Assembly (NCBI GenBank): GCA_029881495.1
Contig: JAOUMJ010000029.1
Coordinates: 1-34,834, forward strand
Source of the DNA: Nitrospinota bacterium
GTDB taxonomy: Bacteria; Nitrospinota_A; UBA7883; JACRGQ01
Direction of reading: 5' to 3'
Length of the DNA stretch: 34,834 nt
Part shown: in pieces, positions 25,482-34,834 of the stretch
Numbering within the stretch: the stretch's first letter is position 1
Layout: each line of letters starts with the position of its first letter
The notes under the pieces: generated by a model
What the model was told of the DNA's origin: nothing
What the model saw: the letters and a program-made list of their open reading frames with translations, nothing else
The model's database searches: none
Translations under genes and position numbers: made by a program

Positions 25482-27911
25482 TTACAGGCTTTCGACCGGG
25501 CTTTTTTCGACCAGTGTCAATTCTTCGTCATGAAGGTCAACGAGTATTGTGCTTCCAGGTTTAACTTCGTCTGAAAGTATTTTATCGGATAGGGGGTTTT
25601 CAAGGTATTTCTGCAATGCCCTCTTGAGGGGTCTTGCTCCGTACGATGGATCAAATCCCTTGTCGACCAGCCATGTCTTAGCGGAGTCTGTTATCTCCAA
25701 ATAGAGATTCTCTTCCTTCAGTCTCTCTCGAAGTTTATTCAGCTGGGTGTCTATTATCTTGGCGATCGAGTTTCTGTCCAGCTTGTTGAAGACGACTATT
25801 TCATCTATCCGGTTGAGGAACTCCGGAGTGAATTGGCGTTTCAGTTCGGTCCGTATGCTGTCGGACATCTTCTTGTGGGATTTTTCCTGATTGTCGTTCT
25901 GGAATCCCATGGAAAAATTCTTTTCAATGGTCCGCGCGGAGAGGTTTGATGTCATTATCAGGATAACGTTCTTGAAGGATACGTGCCTGCCGTAGCTGTC
26001 CGTCAGGTTTCCTTCATCCATTATCTGGAGAAGCATCTGGTAAATGTCGGGGTGTCCCTTTTCGATCTCGTCAAGGAGCACAACTGAGTAAGGTTTTCTG
26101 CGAACCTGCTCGGTAAGCTGGCCACCCTCTTCATATCCGACGTATCCTGGAGGGGCGCCGGTGAGTTTGCTGGCGGCGAATTTTTCGTTGTATTCGGACA
26201 TATCGAGCCTGATAAGCGATTTTCTGTCGCCGAACAGATATTCGGCAAGTACGAGCGCAAGCTCGGTTTTTCCTACGCCGGTCGGGCCAAGAAAGAGGAA
26301 ACTGCCGAGAGGTTTCGAAAGGTCCTTGAGCCCCGCGCGGGACCTCAATACCGCTTCGCTTACTACATCAACAGCCTGATCCTGGTCGAACACCATCTTT
26401 TTCAGCTCGGACGCCATCTCTCTCAGGCGCTGAGTCTCTTCTTTCGCGAGCCTGTTGAGGGGGATACCGGTAACGGATGAGACCACCTCGGCGATATCGT
26501 GTTCGGTGACTATCGGCTGTTCCTGCTTATTTTCCTTAAGCCACTCGGTTTTCAACTCTTCCTGTTCCACCTTTAGCGCCTCTTCCTGATCGCGCAGGTC
26601 GACGGCGAGTTCAAACTCCTGCCGTTCGATCTTCTCCTTTTTCTGCCTGACTATCTCGTCAATCTGCCTTTGCAGGTTCCTGACCTCAGGCGGGAAAGTC
26701 ACCTGGCGAAGCCTTACTCTTGAGCCTGCTTCGTCCAGCACGTCTATCGCCTTGTCGGGGAGGAACCTGTCGTTCATGTATCTGTCGGAAAGGATAACCG
26801 AGGAGGTAATCGCTTCGTCCGTAATGACCGCCTTGTGGTGGAGTTCGTACTCCGCCTTGAGCCCCTTGATTATCTCAATGGTCTCGTCTACCGACGGAGC
26901 GGCTACCATGATCGACTGGAATCGTCTTTCAAGCGCTCCGTTCTTTTCGATGTATTTTCTGTATTCGTCGAGAGTGGTGGCGCCTATGCACTGGATGTCG
27001 CCGCGAGAGAGCGCGGGTTTCAGCATGTTTGAAGCATCGACCGACCCTTCGGCGGCTCCCGCCCCGACCAGTGTGTGTATCTCGTCTATAAAGAGGATGA
27101 TCTTGGTCGACTGCATTATCTCCTTCATGATAGATTTGATGCGCTGTTCGAACTGTCCCCTGTACTTTGTGCCGGCTATGATCGCGCCAAGGTCGAGAGA
27201 AACCACTCTTTTGTCGTAGAGAAGTTGCGGAACCTCACGGCTGATTATTCTCTGTGCCAGCCCTTCCACGATAGCGGTTTTGCCGACACCCGGCTCGCCG
27301 ATAAGTATCGGATTGTTTTTTGTTCTCCTGGCAAGTATCTGGATGAGCCGCTCTATCTCCTTCTCCCTGCCGATAACCGGATCGAGCTTCCCTTTTTGCG
27401 CCAGCTCTGTAAGATCCCTGCCGAATTCGTCCAAGGCGGGGGTTTTGCTTTGCTGTTTCTCCTGGGGATTCACAGGCTCGCGCAGGAGGTTGATGGTCTG
27501 ATCGCGAAGTTCGGCGAAAGTGAGGTTCATGCCGGTCAATATTTTGGACGCAACCCCTTCCTTCTCGCGCATGAGACCGAGCATCATATGCTCGGTACCG
27601 ATGTAGGTGTGCCCCATTGAGCGCGCCTCTTCGACGGCATATTCAAGTACCTTTTTCGCGCGGGCCGTAAACGGTATATCTCCGATTACCAGCGAATTGG
27701 AATTCGGAGGCATCGCCTTTTCCACTTCGCTCCTGATCTGGGCAAGATCAACGCCGAGACGCTGAAGAACGGCGATCGCAACGCCGCCGCCATCCTTTAA
27801 AACGCCCATCAGCAGGTGTTCTGTGCCGAGATATTCGTGCTGGTTCTTCTCTGCCTCTTCTCGTGCCAGTATGACTACCTTGCGAGCGCGTTCGGTGAAT
27901 CTTTTAAACAT
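25482..27911 (-). CDS. clpC: ClpC-type ATP-dependent protease ATPase subunit
   Basis: An 809-residue Hsp100 unfoldase. Two Clp N-domain repeats fill about residues 1-145 (EYLGTEHLLMGVL and TYIGTEHMMLGLM). AAA module 1 has Walker A GEPGVGKT (205-212), and FIDEIHTLVGAG follows. A UVR-like segment (FELAVDLRDQEEAL) lies in the middle domain, and module 2 has Walker A GPTGVGKT (542-549). The single short middle domain and the UVR motif mark ClpC rather than ClpB or ClpA. It should feed substrates to ClpP, which is not in the window. The ATG is preceded by GGAG eight nt upstream. It begins the minus-strand clpC-bamA-skp run. No ctsR or mcsAB genes are present, so McsB-type control is not evident here. 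Confidence 0.95.
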   Translation of the reverse strand: MFKRFTERARKVVILAREEAEKNQHEYLGTEHLLMGVLKDGGGVAIAVLQRLGVDLAQIRSEVEKAMPPNSNSLVIGDIPFTARAKKVLEYAVEEARSMGHTYIGTEHMMLGLMREKEGVASKILTGMNLTFAELRDQTINLLREPVNPQEKQQSKTPALDEFGRDLTELAQKGKLDPVIGREKEIERLIQILARRTKNNPILIGEPGVGKTAIVEGLAQRIISREVPQLLYDKRVVSLDLGAIIAGTKYRGQFEQRIKSIMKEIMQSTKIILFIDEIHTLVGAGAAEGSVDASNMLKPALSRGDIQCIGATTLDEYRKYIEKNGALERRFQSIMVAAPSVDETIEIIKGLKAEYELHHKAVITDEAITSSVILSDRYMNDRFLPDKAIDVLDEAGSRVRLRQVTFPPEVRNLQRQIDEIVRQKKEKIERQEFELAVDLRDQEEALKVEQEELKTEWLKENKQEQPIVTEHDIAEVVSSVTGIPLNRLAKEETQRLREMASELKKMVFDQDQAVDVVSEAVLRSRAGLKDLSKPLGSFLFLGPTGVGKTELALVLAEYLFGDRKSLIRLDMSEYNEKFAASKLTGAPPGYVGYEEGGQLTEQVRRKPYSVVLLDEIEKGHPDIYQMLLQIMDEGNLTDSYGRHVSFKNVILIMTSNLSARTIEKNFSMGFQNDNQEKSHKKMSDSIRTELKRQFTPEFLNRIDEIVVFNKLDRNSIAKIIDTQLNKLRERLKEENLYLEITDSAKTWLVDKGFDPSYGARPLKRALQKYLENPLSDKILSDEVKPGSTILVDLHDEELTLVEKSPVESL

Positions 27912-28200
27912 CAGTCAATCTCCAATCTGTATATAGATTGTGCCACATGAAGGCTTGGGTTAAAAGCCCTGCCAATTAAAAATCCACTTCCTATACAAAC
28001 CTACTTATAATTATAGACAATATATCGAGTGAAAACGAATAATGATTAGTCAAAACAGATCAATTCCGCATTTGCCGGGTTTAATGGTTGCAGGCGGCAA
28101 TCGGCGGCGGCGCCTGTTTGGAGCTGCTTTGCGTGCAACTACGCATGAAAGGTATGGTTGTTTTTGATATTTTCGGCTGGATCCCGGTCATGATAACTCT
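27912..28200. other. Divergent intergenic region between clpC and the RND exporter
   Basis: This 289-bp gap holds the control regions of two divergent genes. A minus-strand TATAAT at 28015-28010 could be the -10 of clpC, about 100 nt upstream of its start, but no good -35 is seen. The half near the RND gene is GC-rich, with a GGCGGC-type run near 28095-28112, and lacks a recognisable Shine-Dalgarno. No small ORF with convincing features was seen. Confidence 0.4.
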
Positions 28201-31200
28201 ATGAATATTGCTGAATTTGCCGTAAAAAACCGGGTTTTTGCAAATCTTTTGCTCGCTGTTACACTTTTGTGGGGCGCGGTTTCGTATCTTTCGATGCCGA
28301 GGGAAGTCTTCCCCGCAATCCCGCTGGACATGATCATAATAAATACCCTATACAACGGCGCCACCCCCTATGAAGTAGAGCAGCAGATAACCATCCCCGT
28401 GGAAAATGCGCTTGAAGGGATGGCGGATATCGAATTTATCTCAAGCCAGAGCTATGAAAATATTTCAATGATCGAAATCAAGATCCAGCAAGGGGCCGAA
28501 GACCTCCAGAAACTTGTAAACGATATCAAGGATGAAATGGACAAGATCAAGAATTATCCCAGCGAGGCGGAAAAGCCGGTCGTTCTTCTGGTTGAAAGCG
28601 AAGTCCCTGTTATTACGGTGAACATTGCCGGGAATGTTTCGGAAGAGGTGAGGCGAAGGGTATCTGAAGATTTGAAGAGCCGTCTATTAACCGTTTCGGG
28701 GGTTGCCAGGATACAGGAGAGCGGGCTCCGGGAGCGGGAGATCTGGGTGGAAGCAGATCCATACAGGCTCTCCGCAATGCATATAAATCCCGGCCAGGTA
28801 GCCGCTGCCATAAGGACGGCAAACGTGAACATCCCTTCGGGGGTGCTTTCCGGGGGTCGGCAGGAGTATCCGTTGCGCACTTTGAGCGAATTGAAAACCG
28901 CGGAAGATGTGGCAAATATCGTCATACGTCGCGATAACGCCGGGCGTGAGGTGCGGGTCAGCGATGTCGCCATGGTCAGCGATGGATTTGAGGAGAGGAC
29001 AAGCATAGGGAGGCTCAACGGCAAGGAGTCGGTCTCGCTGATGGTGATGAAGACCAGAGAAGGCTCCACCATCGAAATAGTCAACCGCATAAAGGGCATA
29101 GTGGAAAAGTATTCCGATGACGTTCCCGAAGGGATTTCCATCAACCTGAACCAGGACTCAAGCCGCTACATAAGGGAAAGGCTGAAAACCCTGTATGTGA
29201 ACGGAGCGATAGGGCTCTTCCTGGTATGCGTTGTTTTATTCCTGTTTCTCAACTGGCGCATGGCGTTCTGGACCGCCATCGGCATTCCGGCATCGTTCAT
29301 GGGTGCGATCATCATGATGGACTATTTCGGCATAACCATAAACATGATGTCCCTTTTCTCGCTGATCCTGGTACTTGGAATGGTTGTGGACGACGCGATA
29401 ATCGTAACCGAAAACGTCTACAGATATTTGCAGGCTGGATTGACCCCTCACCGCGCGGCTATCAAGGGGACGATGGAAGTTGTATGGCCGATAACCGCCG
29501 CAACCTCAACGACCATTGCCGCATTCCTTCCGATGCTTCTCATGACCGGTATTATGGGGAAATTCATTTCAACCATTCCGATAGTCGTATCGCTCTGCCT
29601 TATTGCATCTTTTGTGGAGGCGTTTATAATTCTCCCCTCCCACCTTGCTGATTTCGCGAAGCCGTCCAATAAGCCGTTGGAGAGCGAATCGGAGTGGTTC
29701 AGGAAAATGAGGAACTCATACAGAAGATTGATAGTTTCGCTCCTCAAGGTGCGTTACAGAACTGTGGCAGTCTCTTTGGCGGTGTTTTTGGCGGCGGTCT
29801 ATTTTGCCGCCGTGCATATGAAGTTCATCCTTTTCAACTCGAAGGACATTATCGGCTTTGTGGTCAGGATCGAGATGCCCGAAGGGACCAGTCTGGAAAA
29901 CACAGCCGAAGCCCTGCGCAAAGTGGAAGAGCTGGCCGTGACTATGCCAAAGGAGGATCTTGCCCACGCGGTTTCAATGGTCGGGATGACAATAAACTAT
30001 CACAATGGCAGGGTCGATTTCGGGAGCCATCTCGCCCAGACCATGTTTGAATCGACTGAGTTTGAAACTCCGGGGCGGAGAAACGGGTATGAGGTACTGA
30101 ATGAAGTGAGGGAAAAGCTCAAGTACCTCACCGGTGTACGGTCGATAGAGATCAAGGAGATCGGAGGGGGGCCACCGGTCGGCTCAGCCCTTGAAGCGAG
30201 AATAAGCGGAGACAATTACGAAACACTGCTGAAAATATCTGAAGGACTTCAGAATCATTTGCGCGGTATCGGGGGCGTAAAGGATTTGAAGGACGATTTC
30301 ATCCATGGGAAAAATGAGATACATATCGTTGCCGACGAGGGGAAACTTAGCCTTTTCGGGCTTTCGGAAAATGATGTCTCCTCCGCGGTAAAGGCCGGTT
30401 TTGACGGTATTATCGCCACTACCGCCAGGCGTGGGAGCGACGATATCGACGTCAGGGTCGTATACGACACCGAGCACAGGGAGGATATTGACCTTATAAC
30501 CCAGATCCCGATTGTCTCTCCCTCCGGGAAGCAGGTGAGGCTTTCAACTGTTGCCGATATCGAATGGAAAAGAGGGTATTCCACCATAAGCCATTTCAAT
30601 TCCAAGAGGACGATAAAGGTATTTGCGGAAGTCGACACTTCTGTTCTTACCGCAGGGGAGCTTTCAAAGATAGTAAAGGAATATTTCAGCGGGATTTCCG
30701 AAAACTATCCGGGCTATTCCCTTGAATTCGGCGGACAGACCGAGGAGCAGACGAAATCGCTTCAATCGCTCTTTCGCTCCACCCTTATAGGCCTGCTGGT
30801 TATATACCTAATTCTCGGCACACTTTTTAAATCTTTTTCACAGCCGTTTATTGTAATTGCGTCGATCCCGTTTTCGTTTATCGGTGTTGTAATAGGCCAC
30901 GCAGTCATGGGGGAGCCTATCGGGATGCTGTCGATGGTAGGGCTTGCGGCCCTTACGGGGATAGTTATAAACGATTCCCTCGTAATGGTCGATTTTATCA
31001 ATAATGCCAGGTATCGAGGCGGTACGCGCTGGGGCTCAATAATAAGATCGGCTTTCGTCAGGTTCAGACCGGTGATCCTTACTTCGCTGACTACGATATT
31101 CGGCCTCGCTACGCTTGCGTTCAAGACGTCAGGACAGGCGGCGTTCCTGGCGCCGATGGCGATATCGATAGTATTTGGTCTTATATTTTCAACAATACTT

Positions 31201-31308
31201 ACTCTTGTTGTAATACCTTGTCTATACGCGATCCTGGACGATTTTTTAATGAGGATCTATGGAACTGATTGGAAGTTAAACGAGGATCAGGAAGCAGACG
31301 CATATTGA
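28201..31308 (+). CDS. RND-family efflux transporter, AcrB-like permease
   Basis: A 1035-residue inner-membrane exporter with the full RND layout: TM1 near residues 12-30, a large periplasmic loop, TM2-TM6, a second periplasmic loop, then TM8-TM12. Proton-relay aspartates Asp397-Asp398 are present in TM4 (GMVVDDAIIVTENV). The TM10 lysine of AcrB (AKNAIL) is replaced by the INDSLVMVDF type (Asn924, Asp925), so it belongs to another subgroup of the HAE-type transporters with unknown substrate. No membrane-fusion or outer-membrane-channel gene flanks it. It must use partners encoded elsewhere or act differently. The ATG at 28201 is the only usable start after an in-frame TGA, and no clear ribosome binding site precedes it. 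Confidence 0.92.
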   Translation: MNIAEFAVKNRVFANLLLAVTLLWGAVSYLSMPREVFPAIPLDMIIINTLYNGATPYEVEQQITIPVENALEGMADIEFISSQSYENISMIEIKIQQGAEDLQKLVNDIKDEMDKIKNYPSEAEKPVVLLVESEVPVITVNIAGNVSEEVRRRVSEDLKSRLLTVSGVARIQESGLREREIWVEADPYRLSAMHINPGQVAAAIRTANVNIPSGVLSGGRQEYPLRTLSELKTAEDVANIVIRRDNAGREVRVSDVAMVSDGFEERTSIGRLNGKESVSLMVMKTREGSTIEIVNRIKGIVEKYSDDVPEGISINLNQDSSRYIRERLKTLYVNGAIGLFLVCVVLFLFLNWRMAFWTAIGIPASFMGAIIMMDYFGITINMMSLFSLILVLGMVVDDAIIVTENVYRYLQAGLTPHRAAIKGTMEVVWPITAATSTTIAAFLPMLLMTGIMGKFISTIPIVVSLCLIASFVEAFIILPSHLADFAKPSNKPLESESEWFRKMRNSYRRLIVSLLKVRYRTVAVSLAVFLAAVYFAAVHMKFILFNSKDIIGFVVRIEMPEGTSLENTAEALRKVEELAVTMPKEDLAHAVSMVGMTINYHNGRVDFGSHLAQTMFESTEFETPGRRNGYEVLNEVREKLKYLTGVRSIEIKEIGGGPPVGSALEARISGDNYETLLKISEGLQNHLRGIGGVKDLKDDFIHGKNEIHIVADEGKLSLFGLSENDVSSAVKAGFDGIIATTARRGSDDIDVRVVYDTEHREDIDLITQIPIVSPSGKQVRLSTVADIEWKRGYSTISHFNSKRTIKVFAEVDTSVLTAGELSKIVKEYFSGISENYPGYSLEFGGQTEEQTKSLQSLFRSTLIGLLVIYLILGTLFKSFSQPFIVIASIPFSFIGVVIGHAVMGEPIGMLSMVGLAALTGIVINDSLVMVDFINNARYRGGTRWGSIIRSAFVRFRPVILTSLTTIFGLATLAFKTSGQAAFLAPMAISIVFGLIFSTILTLVVIPCLYAILDDFLMRIYGTDWKLNEDQEADAY

Positions 31309-31579
31309 AAGCGGTTTAATACGTTTTAGTATATCTTCTCTTCATAAGATACATTCATGTTATGGTACGTTTTGCAACACCCCAACTATAACAATTTGTA
31401 GTTATATCAGTAACACTATTGTTTTAATTGACTGAAAGGAAATTGTTTTGATAACATGCTAATGAAGTAGGGAGCACTTATTCTGAATAGTTGCGACTGT
31501 ATAGTTTTCTGTTCCCGTCTAGCCGTGTGGGTTTTATAGATACAGCTTGGGAAAGCAGTTTAAAGTGGAGAGTCTTCGG
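31309..31579. other. AT-rich intergenic region upstream of the first NIT chemoreceptor
   Basis: This 271-bp gap carries no convincing gene. It is clearly richer in A+T than its neighbours. A short imperfect inverted repeat (AACTATAACA with TGTAGTT) lies near 31385-31406. I could not identify a sigma28 or sigma54 promoter by eye. Confidence 0.4.
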
Positions 31580-33562
31580 GTGAAAAATTTTTCAATAAGG
31601 ATTCAGCTGATTCTGATGCTGCTGGTTCCGATAACAGTCCTGGCTGTCTACTCTATTTCTGCGATTACCGAAAAACGAGCCACCTCCAGCGAGATGGCCA
31701 AGCTGAAAATTCTTTCCGAGCTTGCCGAAAAAATAAGCAATCTGATCCACGAAACCCAAAAAGAGAGGGGAATGACGGCCGGATTCATCGGCTCCAGAGG
31801 TGCTCAGTTCAAGGATGAACTCCCCAGGCAAAGGGAGCTTACCGATAAAAAACGGGCCGAGATGGATGAATTCCTTAAAGATTTTGATCATTCGCTGTAT
31901 GGCTCTGAACTGAAAAAGATACTCGATACCGCGCTTACCCTGTTAAGCGACATCAACAATAAAAGGAGCGCTATCGACGGATTTACCATCCCCCTTGGAG
32001 AAGCGATAGGGTATTACACAAAAAACAACGCCGCATTCCTTGAGATCATCGGCTTCATGGGGCAGTTGAGTAAAGACGGAGAGGTTGGGATAAGGTATCT
32101 CGCCTATTACTTCCTGCAAAATGAAAAAGAGAGGGCGGGGATAGAAAGGGCTGTTCTCAGCGCAGCTTTCGCTGCGGACAAGTTTGCTCCCGGGATGTAC
32201 AGGAAAACGGTAGAGCTGATCTCGGCGCAGGATAACTTCCGCAAGCTGTTTCTCTCATCGGTACCGCAGGCCGACGTTGACATGTATTTCAAGATCATGA
32301 GCGGCGAAGCGATTGCGGAAACCGACCGGATGAAGGCGATCGCATTGGAAAAGGCCGATGAAGGTGGTTTCGGGATAGACGCCGCCTATTGGTTCAAGAT
32401 GCAGACGGAGAAGATCAACAAGATGAGGGAAGTTGTCGAATATGTAACCGGTAAGATGCTCTCGCTTACGCTTGAGCGGAAGAAAGAGGCCGACTACTCC
32501 CTGGCGCTCTACGTTATCGCCACACTTGCGGCGTTTGCAGTCACGATCCTGTTCGCGACGGTTATTTTAAGGAGCATCATCGGCTCGATCGCCGTAGTAG
32601 TAAACGGCATGAAAATACTGGCAGAGAAAAACCTGACGGCGGTATTGAATGAATCACGAAATGACGAGATAGGCCAGCTGTCGAGATGGTTCAATTCGTC
32701 TACGAAATCGCTCCGCGAAGTGATGAGCATGGTCGCCGAGGCGACGAGCAGGGTTTCAAGCGCCGCTGAGGAGCTCTCAGCATCAGCCAGGCAGTCCACA
32801 CATGGGACTGAGGATCAAACCCAGCGGACCGACGCGATAGCAAGCGCCATGGAAGAGCTGAGCGCGACGATATCGTCGGTATCAAGCAACCTGAACGACG
32901 CCGCAGAGATCTCAAAGCAGGCGATGGAGACCGCCCTTGAAGGTGGAAAGGTAGCGACAAACGCCATAAAAGGGATGAACAGCATCGACGCGACCGTCAA
33001 GGAATCTGCAAAGATAATTGAAACGCTCGGCGAACGCTCACAGCAGATCGGCGAGGTGATCAACGTCATCAACGATATCGCCGATCAGACGAATCTCCTT
33101 GCGCTGAACGCCGCCATCGAGGCGGCGAGGGCAGGGGAGCATGGAAGAGGTTTCGCGGTCGTAGCGGACGAGGTGAGGAAGCTGGCGGAGAGGACCACGA
33201 AGGCGACCAAGGAGATAGGTGTGACCATCGAGGATATCCAGATTAAGACCGGCGAAGCAGTAACCTCCATGAATCGGGGTACCGGTGAGGTTTCAAAGGG
33301 TCTTGAGCAGATAGACAAGACCGGTGAAGCGCTTCAGCAGATAGTGAACATGGTAAAAAAACTTGCCGACCGCGTAAGCGAAGTTGCCGTAGCCGCCGAG
33401 GAGCAGGCCGCCACCACTACCGAGATAACCAATAACACGGTAAACGTATCGCGTGTAGCCAAGGAGATGGCAAACGGCGCCGAGCAGACCTCCGCCGCCG
33501 CGCTTGACCTTACAAAGCTCGCTGGCGACCTGACCTCGATGGTCAAGCAGTTCAAGATCTAG
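31580..33562 (+). CDS. Methyl-accepting chemotaxis protein with NIT (nitrate/nitrite-sensing type) domain
   Basis: A 660-residue chemoreceptor. TM1 spans about residues 8-29. A large periplasmic all-helical NIT domain fills about 40-300, with ETQKERG and later [22 protein letters not shown], the twin motifs of PF08376. TM2 spans about 306-330, then HAMP and the signalling bundle with an intact tip ([30 protein letters not shown], given here in two parts: [18 protein letters not shown] and [11 protein letters not shown]). NIT domains are linked to nitrate or nitrite sensing, but the ligand here is unproven. I chose GTG at 31580: GGAGAG sits 7 nt upstream and the paralogue downstream starts at the same aligned codon with the same MKNFSIR beginning. 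A TTG at 31547 would add 11 residues. There is no C-terminal CheR-binding pentapeptide. Confidence 0.9.
   Translation: MKNFSIRIQLILMLLVPITVLAVYSISAITEKRATSSEMAKLKILSELAEKISNLIHETQKERGMTAGFIGSRGAQFKDELPRQRELTDKKRAEMDEFLKDFDHSLYGSELKKILDTALTLLSDINNKRSAIDGFTIPLGEAIGYYTKNNAAFLEIIGFMGQLSKDGEVGIRYLAYYFLQNEKERAGIERAVLSAAFAADKFAPGMYRKTVELISAQDNFRKLFLSSVPQADVDMYFKIMSGEAIAETDRMKAIALEKADEGGFGIDAAYWFKMQTEKINKMREVVEYVTGKMLSLTLERKKEADYSLALYVIATLAAFAVTILFATVILRSIIGSIAVVVNGMKILAEKNLTAVLNESRNDEIGQLSRWFNSSTKSLREVMSMVAEATSRVSSAAEELSASARQSTHGTEDQTQRTDAIASAMEELSATISSVSSNLNDAAEISKQAMETALEGGKVATNAIKGMNSIDATVKESAKIIETLGERSQQIGEVINVINDIADQTNLLALNAAIEAARAGEHGRGFAVVADEVRKLAERTTKATKEIGVTIEDIQIKTGEAVTSMNRGTGEVSKGLEQIDKTGEALQQIVNMVKKLADRVSEVAVAAEEQAATTTEITNNTVNVSRVAKEMANGAEQTSAAALDLTKLAGDLTSMVKQFKI
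32204..32579 (+). repeat. First copy of a near-identical 376-bp direct repeat inside the NIT receptors
   Basis: From here to the window end the two receptor genes align at a constant offset of 2255 bp, with about ten mismatches that I count by eye and no indel. It covers the last third of the NIT domain and TM2. Just upstream the two genes diverge strongly. Confidence 0.9.
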
Positions 33563-33834
33563 CTCTTTCTTTACTTTCCAGTTCTATTCTTGGTAACTCA
33601 ATTATTTTGTAATTTAATTCTTTCGTTATATTGTTCGAATAAAATATTGCATAATACTTTGCCAAAGTGTAACTTATTGGAACGAAACATTTCTGAAACG
33701 AGTAAAGTTCGGGGGGAATTGAATTCATATTTTTGCGAACACTGATTTATCAGGAATAAGGACCCATTATTTATGTCAATTGTCGGTTCGTGGCTTCTGG
33801 CGCTAAATAAATTAATTGAAAAGCGAGGTTATTT
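33563..33834. other. AT-rich intergenic region between the two NIT chemoreceptors
   Basis: This 272-bp gap has no convincing gene and does not resemble the gap before the first receptor, so the duplicated unit does not obviously include its promoter. A small palindrome CTGATTTATCAG lies near 33746. No T-tailed terminator hairpin follows the first receptor. Confidence 0.4.
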
Positions 33835-34834
33835 GTGAAAAATTTTTCAATCAGATTTCAGCTGATTCTGATGTTGCTTGTTCCGATAACGGTGCTGGCT
33901 GTCTACTCTTTTTCTGCGATTACCGAAAAACGCGCGACCTCCAGAGAGATGACCAAGCTGGAGACTCTTTCCGAGCTTGCCGAAAAAATAAGCAACCTGA
34001 TACATGAATCGCAAAAAGAGCGGGGTGCGACAGCTGTTTTCATCGGTTCCAATGGGGAGAAATTCAGAGATGAAATGAACAGGCAAACAGAGCTTACAAA
34101 TGATAAAAGAGTTATTTTTGTTAATTTCATTAAGGAGTTCGACAGCGGCGAATACGGTGAAGGCTTTAAAAAAACCTTTGATAAAGCTCTCAATATGCTG
34201 GGCGAACTTGATAAAAAGAGGAGCGAATCCGATAATCTGTCCATCCCCCTCGGAGAAGCGATAGGATATTACACAAATACACATGCCGCCTTTCTTGATG
34301 TCATAGCGTTTATGGGACAGGTAAGCAAAGATGGTGAGGTCAGTATTCGCTATCTTGCCTATTATTTCCTCCAGTCGGAAAAGGAGAAGGCAGGTGTCGA
34401 AAGGGCTGTTCTCAGCGGAACATTCGCCGCGGACAAATTTGCTCCTGGCTTATACCGAAAAACGGTAGAGCTGATCTCGGCGCAGGAGCACTTCCGCAAG
34501 CTGTTTCTCTCATCGGTACCGCAGTCCGACGTTGACATGTATTTCAAGATCATGAGCGGCGAAGCGATTGCGGAAACCGACCGGATGAAGGCGATCGCAT
34601 TGGAAAAGGCCGATGAAGGTGGTTTCGGGATAGACGCCGCCTATTGGTTCAAGATGCAGACACAGAAGATCAATCAGATGAGGGAAGTTGTCGAGTATGT
34701 GACCGGCAAGATGCTCTCGCTTACGCTTGAGCGGAAGAAAGAGGCCGACTACTCCCTGGCGCTCTACGTTATCGCCACACTTGCGGCGTTTGCAGTCACG
34801 ATCCTGTTCGCGACGGTTATTTTAAGGAGCATCA
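33835..34834 (+). CDS. Second NIT-domain methyl-accepting chemotaxis protein (3' partial)
   Basis: The gene begins at GTG 33835, with GCGAGG six nt upstream, and runs off the window after 333 codons, inside TM2. It is a tandem paralogue of the preceding receptor, aligned without any indel. TM1 and the first 70 residues are well conserved ([18 protein letters not shown]). Residues about 70-200 differ widely (for example GSNGEKFRDEMNRQ against [14 protein letters not shown]). From about residue 208 on the two are almost identical. The QKERG and [15 protein letters not shown] motifs of the NIT domain are kept. The signalling half lies outside the window. The pattern suggests two receptors that read different ligands but share one output part. 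Confidence 0.9.
   Translation, partial: MKNFSIRFQLILMLLVPITVLAVYSFSAITEKRATSREMTKLETLSELAEKISNLIHESQKERGATAVFIGSNGEKFRDEMNRQTELTNDKRVIFVNFIKEFDSGEYGEGFKKTFDKALNMLGELDKKRSESDNLSIPLGEAIGYYTNTHAAFLDVIAFMGQVSKDGEVSIRYLAYYFLQSEKEKAGVERAVLSGTFAADKFAPGLYRKTVELISAQEHFRKLFLSSVPQSDVDMYFKIMSGEAIAETDRMKAIALEKADEGGFGIDAAYWFKMQTQKINQMREVVEYVTGKMLSLTLERKKEADYSLALYVIATLAAFAVTILFATVILRSI
34459..34834 (+). repeat. Second copy of the near-identical direct repeat, cut by the window end
   Basis: Matches 32204-32579 with about ten substitutions in 376 bp. The repeat probably continues past the window into the HAMP and signalling parts, which cannot be seen here. Confidence 0.9.

Noticed and set aside
31547-31579. 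A TTG start at 31547 for the first NIT receptor
   Set aside because: The downstream GTG at 31580 has a better-placed ribosome binding site and matches the start of the tandem paralogue exactly. The extra 11 residues have no counterpart.
33780-33815. A possible sigma54-type element (TGGCTTCTGGCGCT) before the second NIT receptor
   Set aside because: The GG and GC doublets are not 10 nt apart as needed, so the -24/-12 geometry fails.
1-34834. CRISPR arrays, tRNA or rRNA genes, transposases, integrases and phage genes
   Set aside because: None was recognised in reading the sequence and translations. The only sizable repeat is the direct repeat within the two NIT receptors.

Overview
The window comes from a diderm (Gram-negative-type), probably motile bacterium. 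It encodes the outer-membrane assembly protein BamA, a Skp/OmpH-type periplasmic chaperone, two lipoproteins with clear lipoboxes, an RND exporter and several membrane chemoreceptors. Base composition looks close to half G+C throughout, and no insertion sequence, phage gene, integrase, tRNA, rRNA or CRISPR array is visible. The gene mix (ClpC in a diderm, a GAF-HD-GYP protein, a heme-c chemoreceptor, an NtrC-type regulator) would suit a deltaproteobacterial or Nitrospinota-like lineage. I cannot fix the phylum from the sequence alone.

Layout. 1-900: 3' part of a response regulator fused to an anti-sigma-type ATPase. 1041-2774: chemoreceptor with a periplasmic c-type heme motif. 10554 down to 2905 (minus strand): a tightly packed, probably single operon in the order comEC, hpt-like phosphoribosyltransferase, purD, then a dipeptide-type ABC importer (lipoprotein plus two permeases, no ATPase). 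10680-12889: gap-pgk. 13003-17241: GAF-HD-GYP protein, two tandem PlsC-type acyltransferases, rnhB and yraN. 18746 down to 17260 (minus): a two-gene unit made of a soluble protein with two degenerate chemoreceptor-tip motifs and a diiron ODP-like metallo-beta-lactamase-fold protein that seems to start at ATT. 18942-22422: NtrC-type sigma54 activator overlapping an LpoA-like lipoprotein gene. 27911 down to 22559 (minus): clpC, bamA, skp. 28201-31308: RND exporter without adjacent partners. 31580-34834: two tandem NIT-domain chemoreceptors, the second cut by the window edge.

The striking theme is sensing. Three chemoreceptors, a receptor-tip-like soluble protein, a putative diiron oxygen/iron sensor, two receiver-domain proteins and a c-di-GMP phosphodiesterase candidate are present, yet there is no cheA, cheW, cheR, cheB or stand-alone cheY. 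The core chemotaxis machinery must lie elsewhere.

The strongest candidate for a little-described system is the pair at 17260-18746. Its proposed logic is a diiron redox sensor coupled to a cytosolic double-hairpin, receptor-like protein. The second is the tandem NIT receptors, whose near-identical 376-bp stretch after strongly diverged sensor halves points to recent recombination. The comEC-hpt-purD-ABC operon suggests a link between DNA uptake, purine metabolism and import, but that is inference from gene order only.
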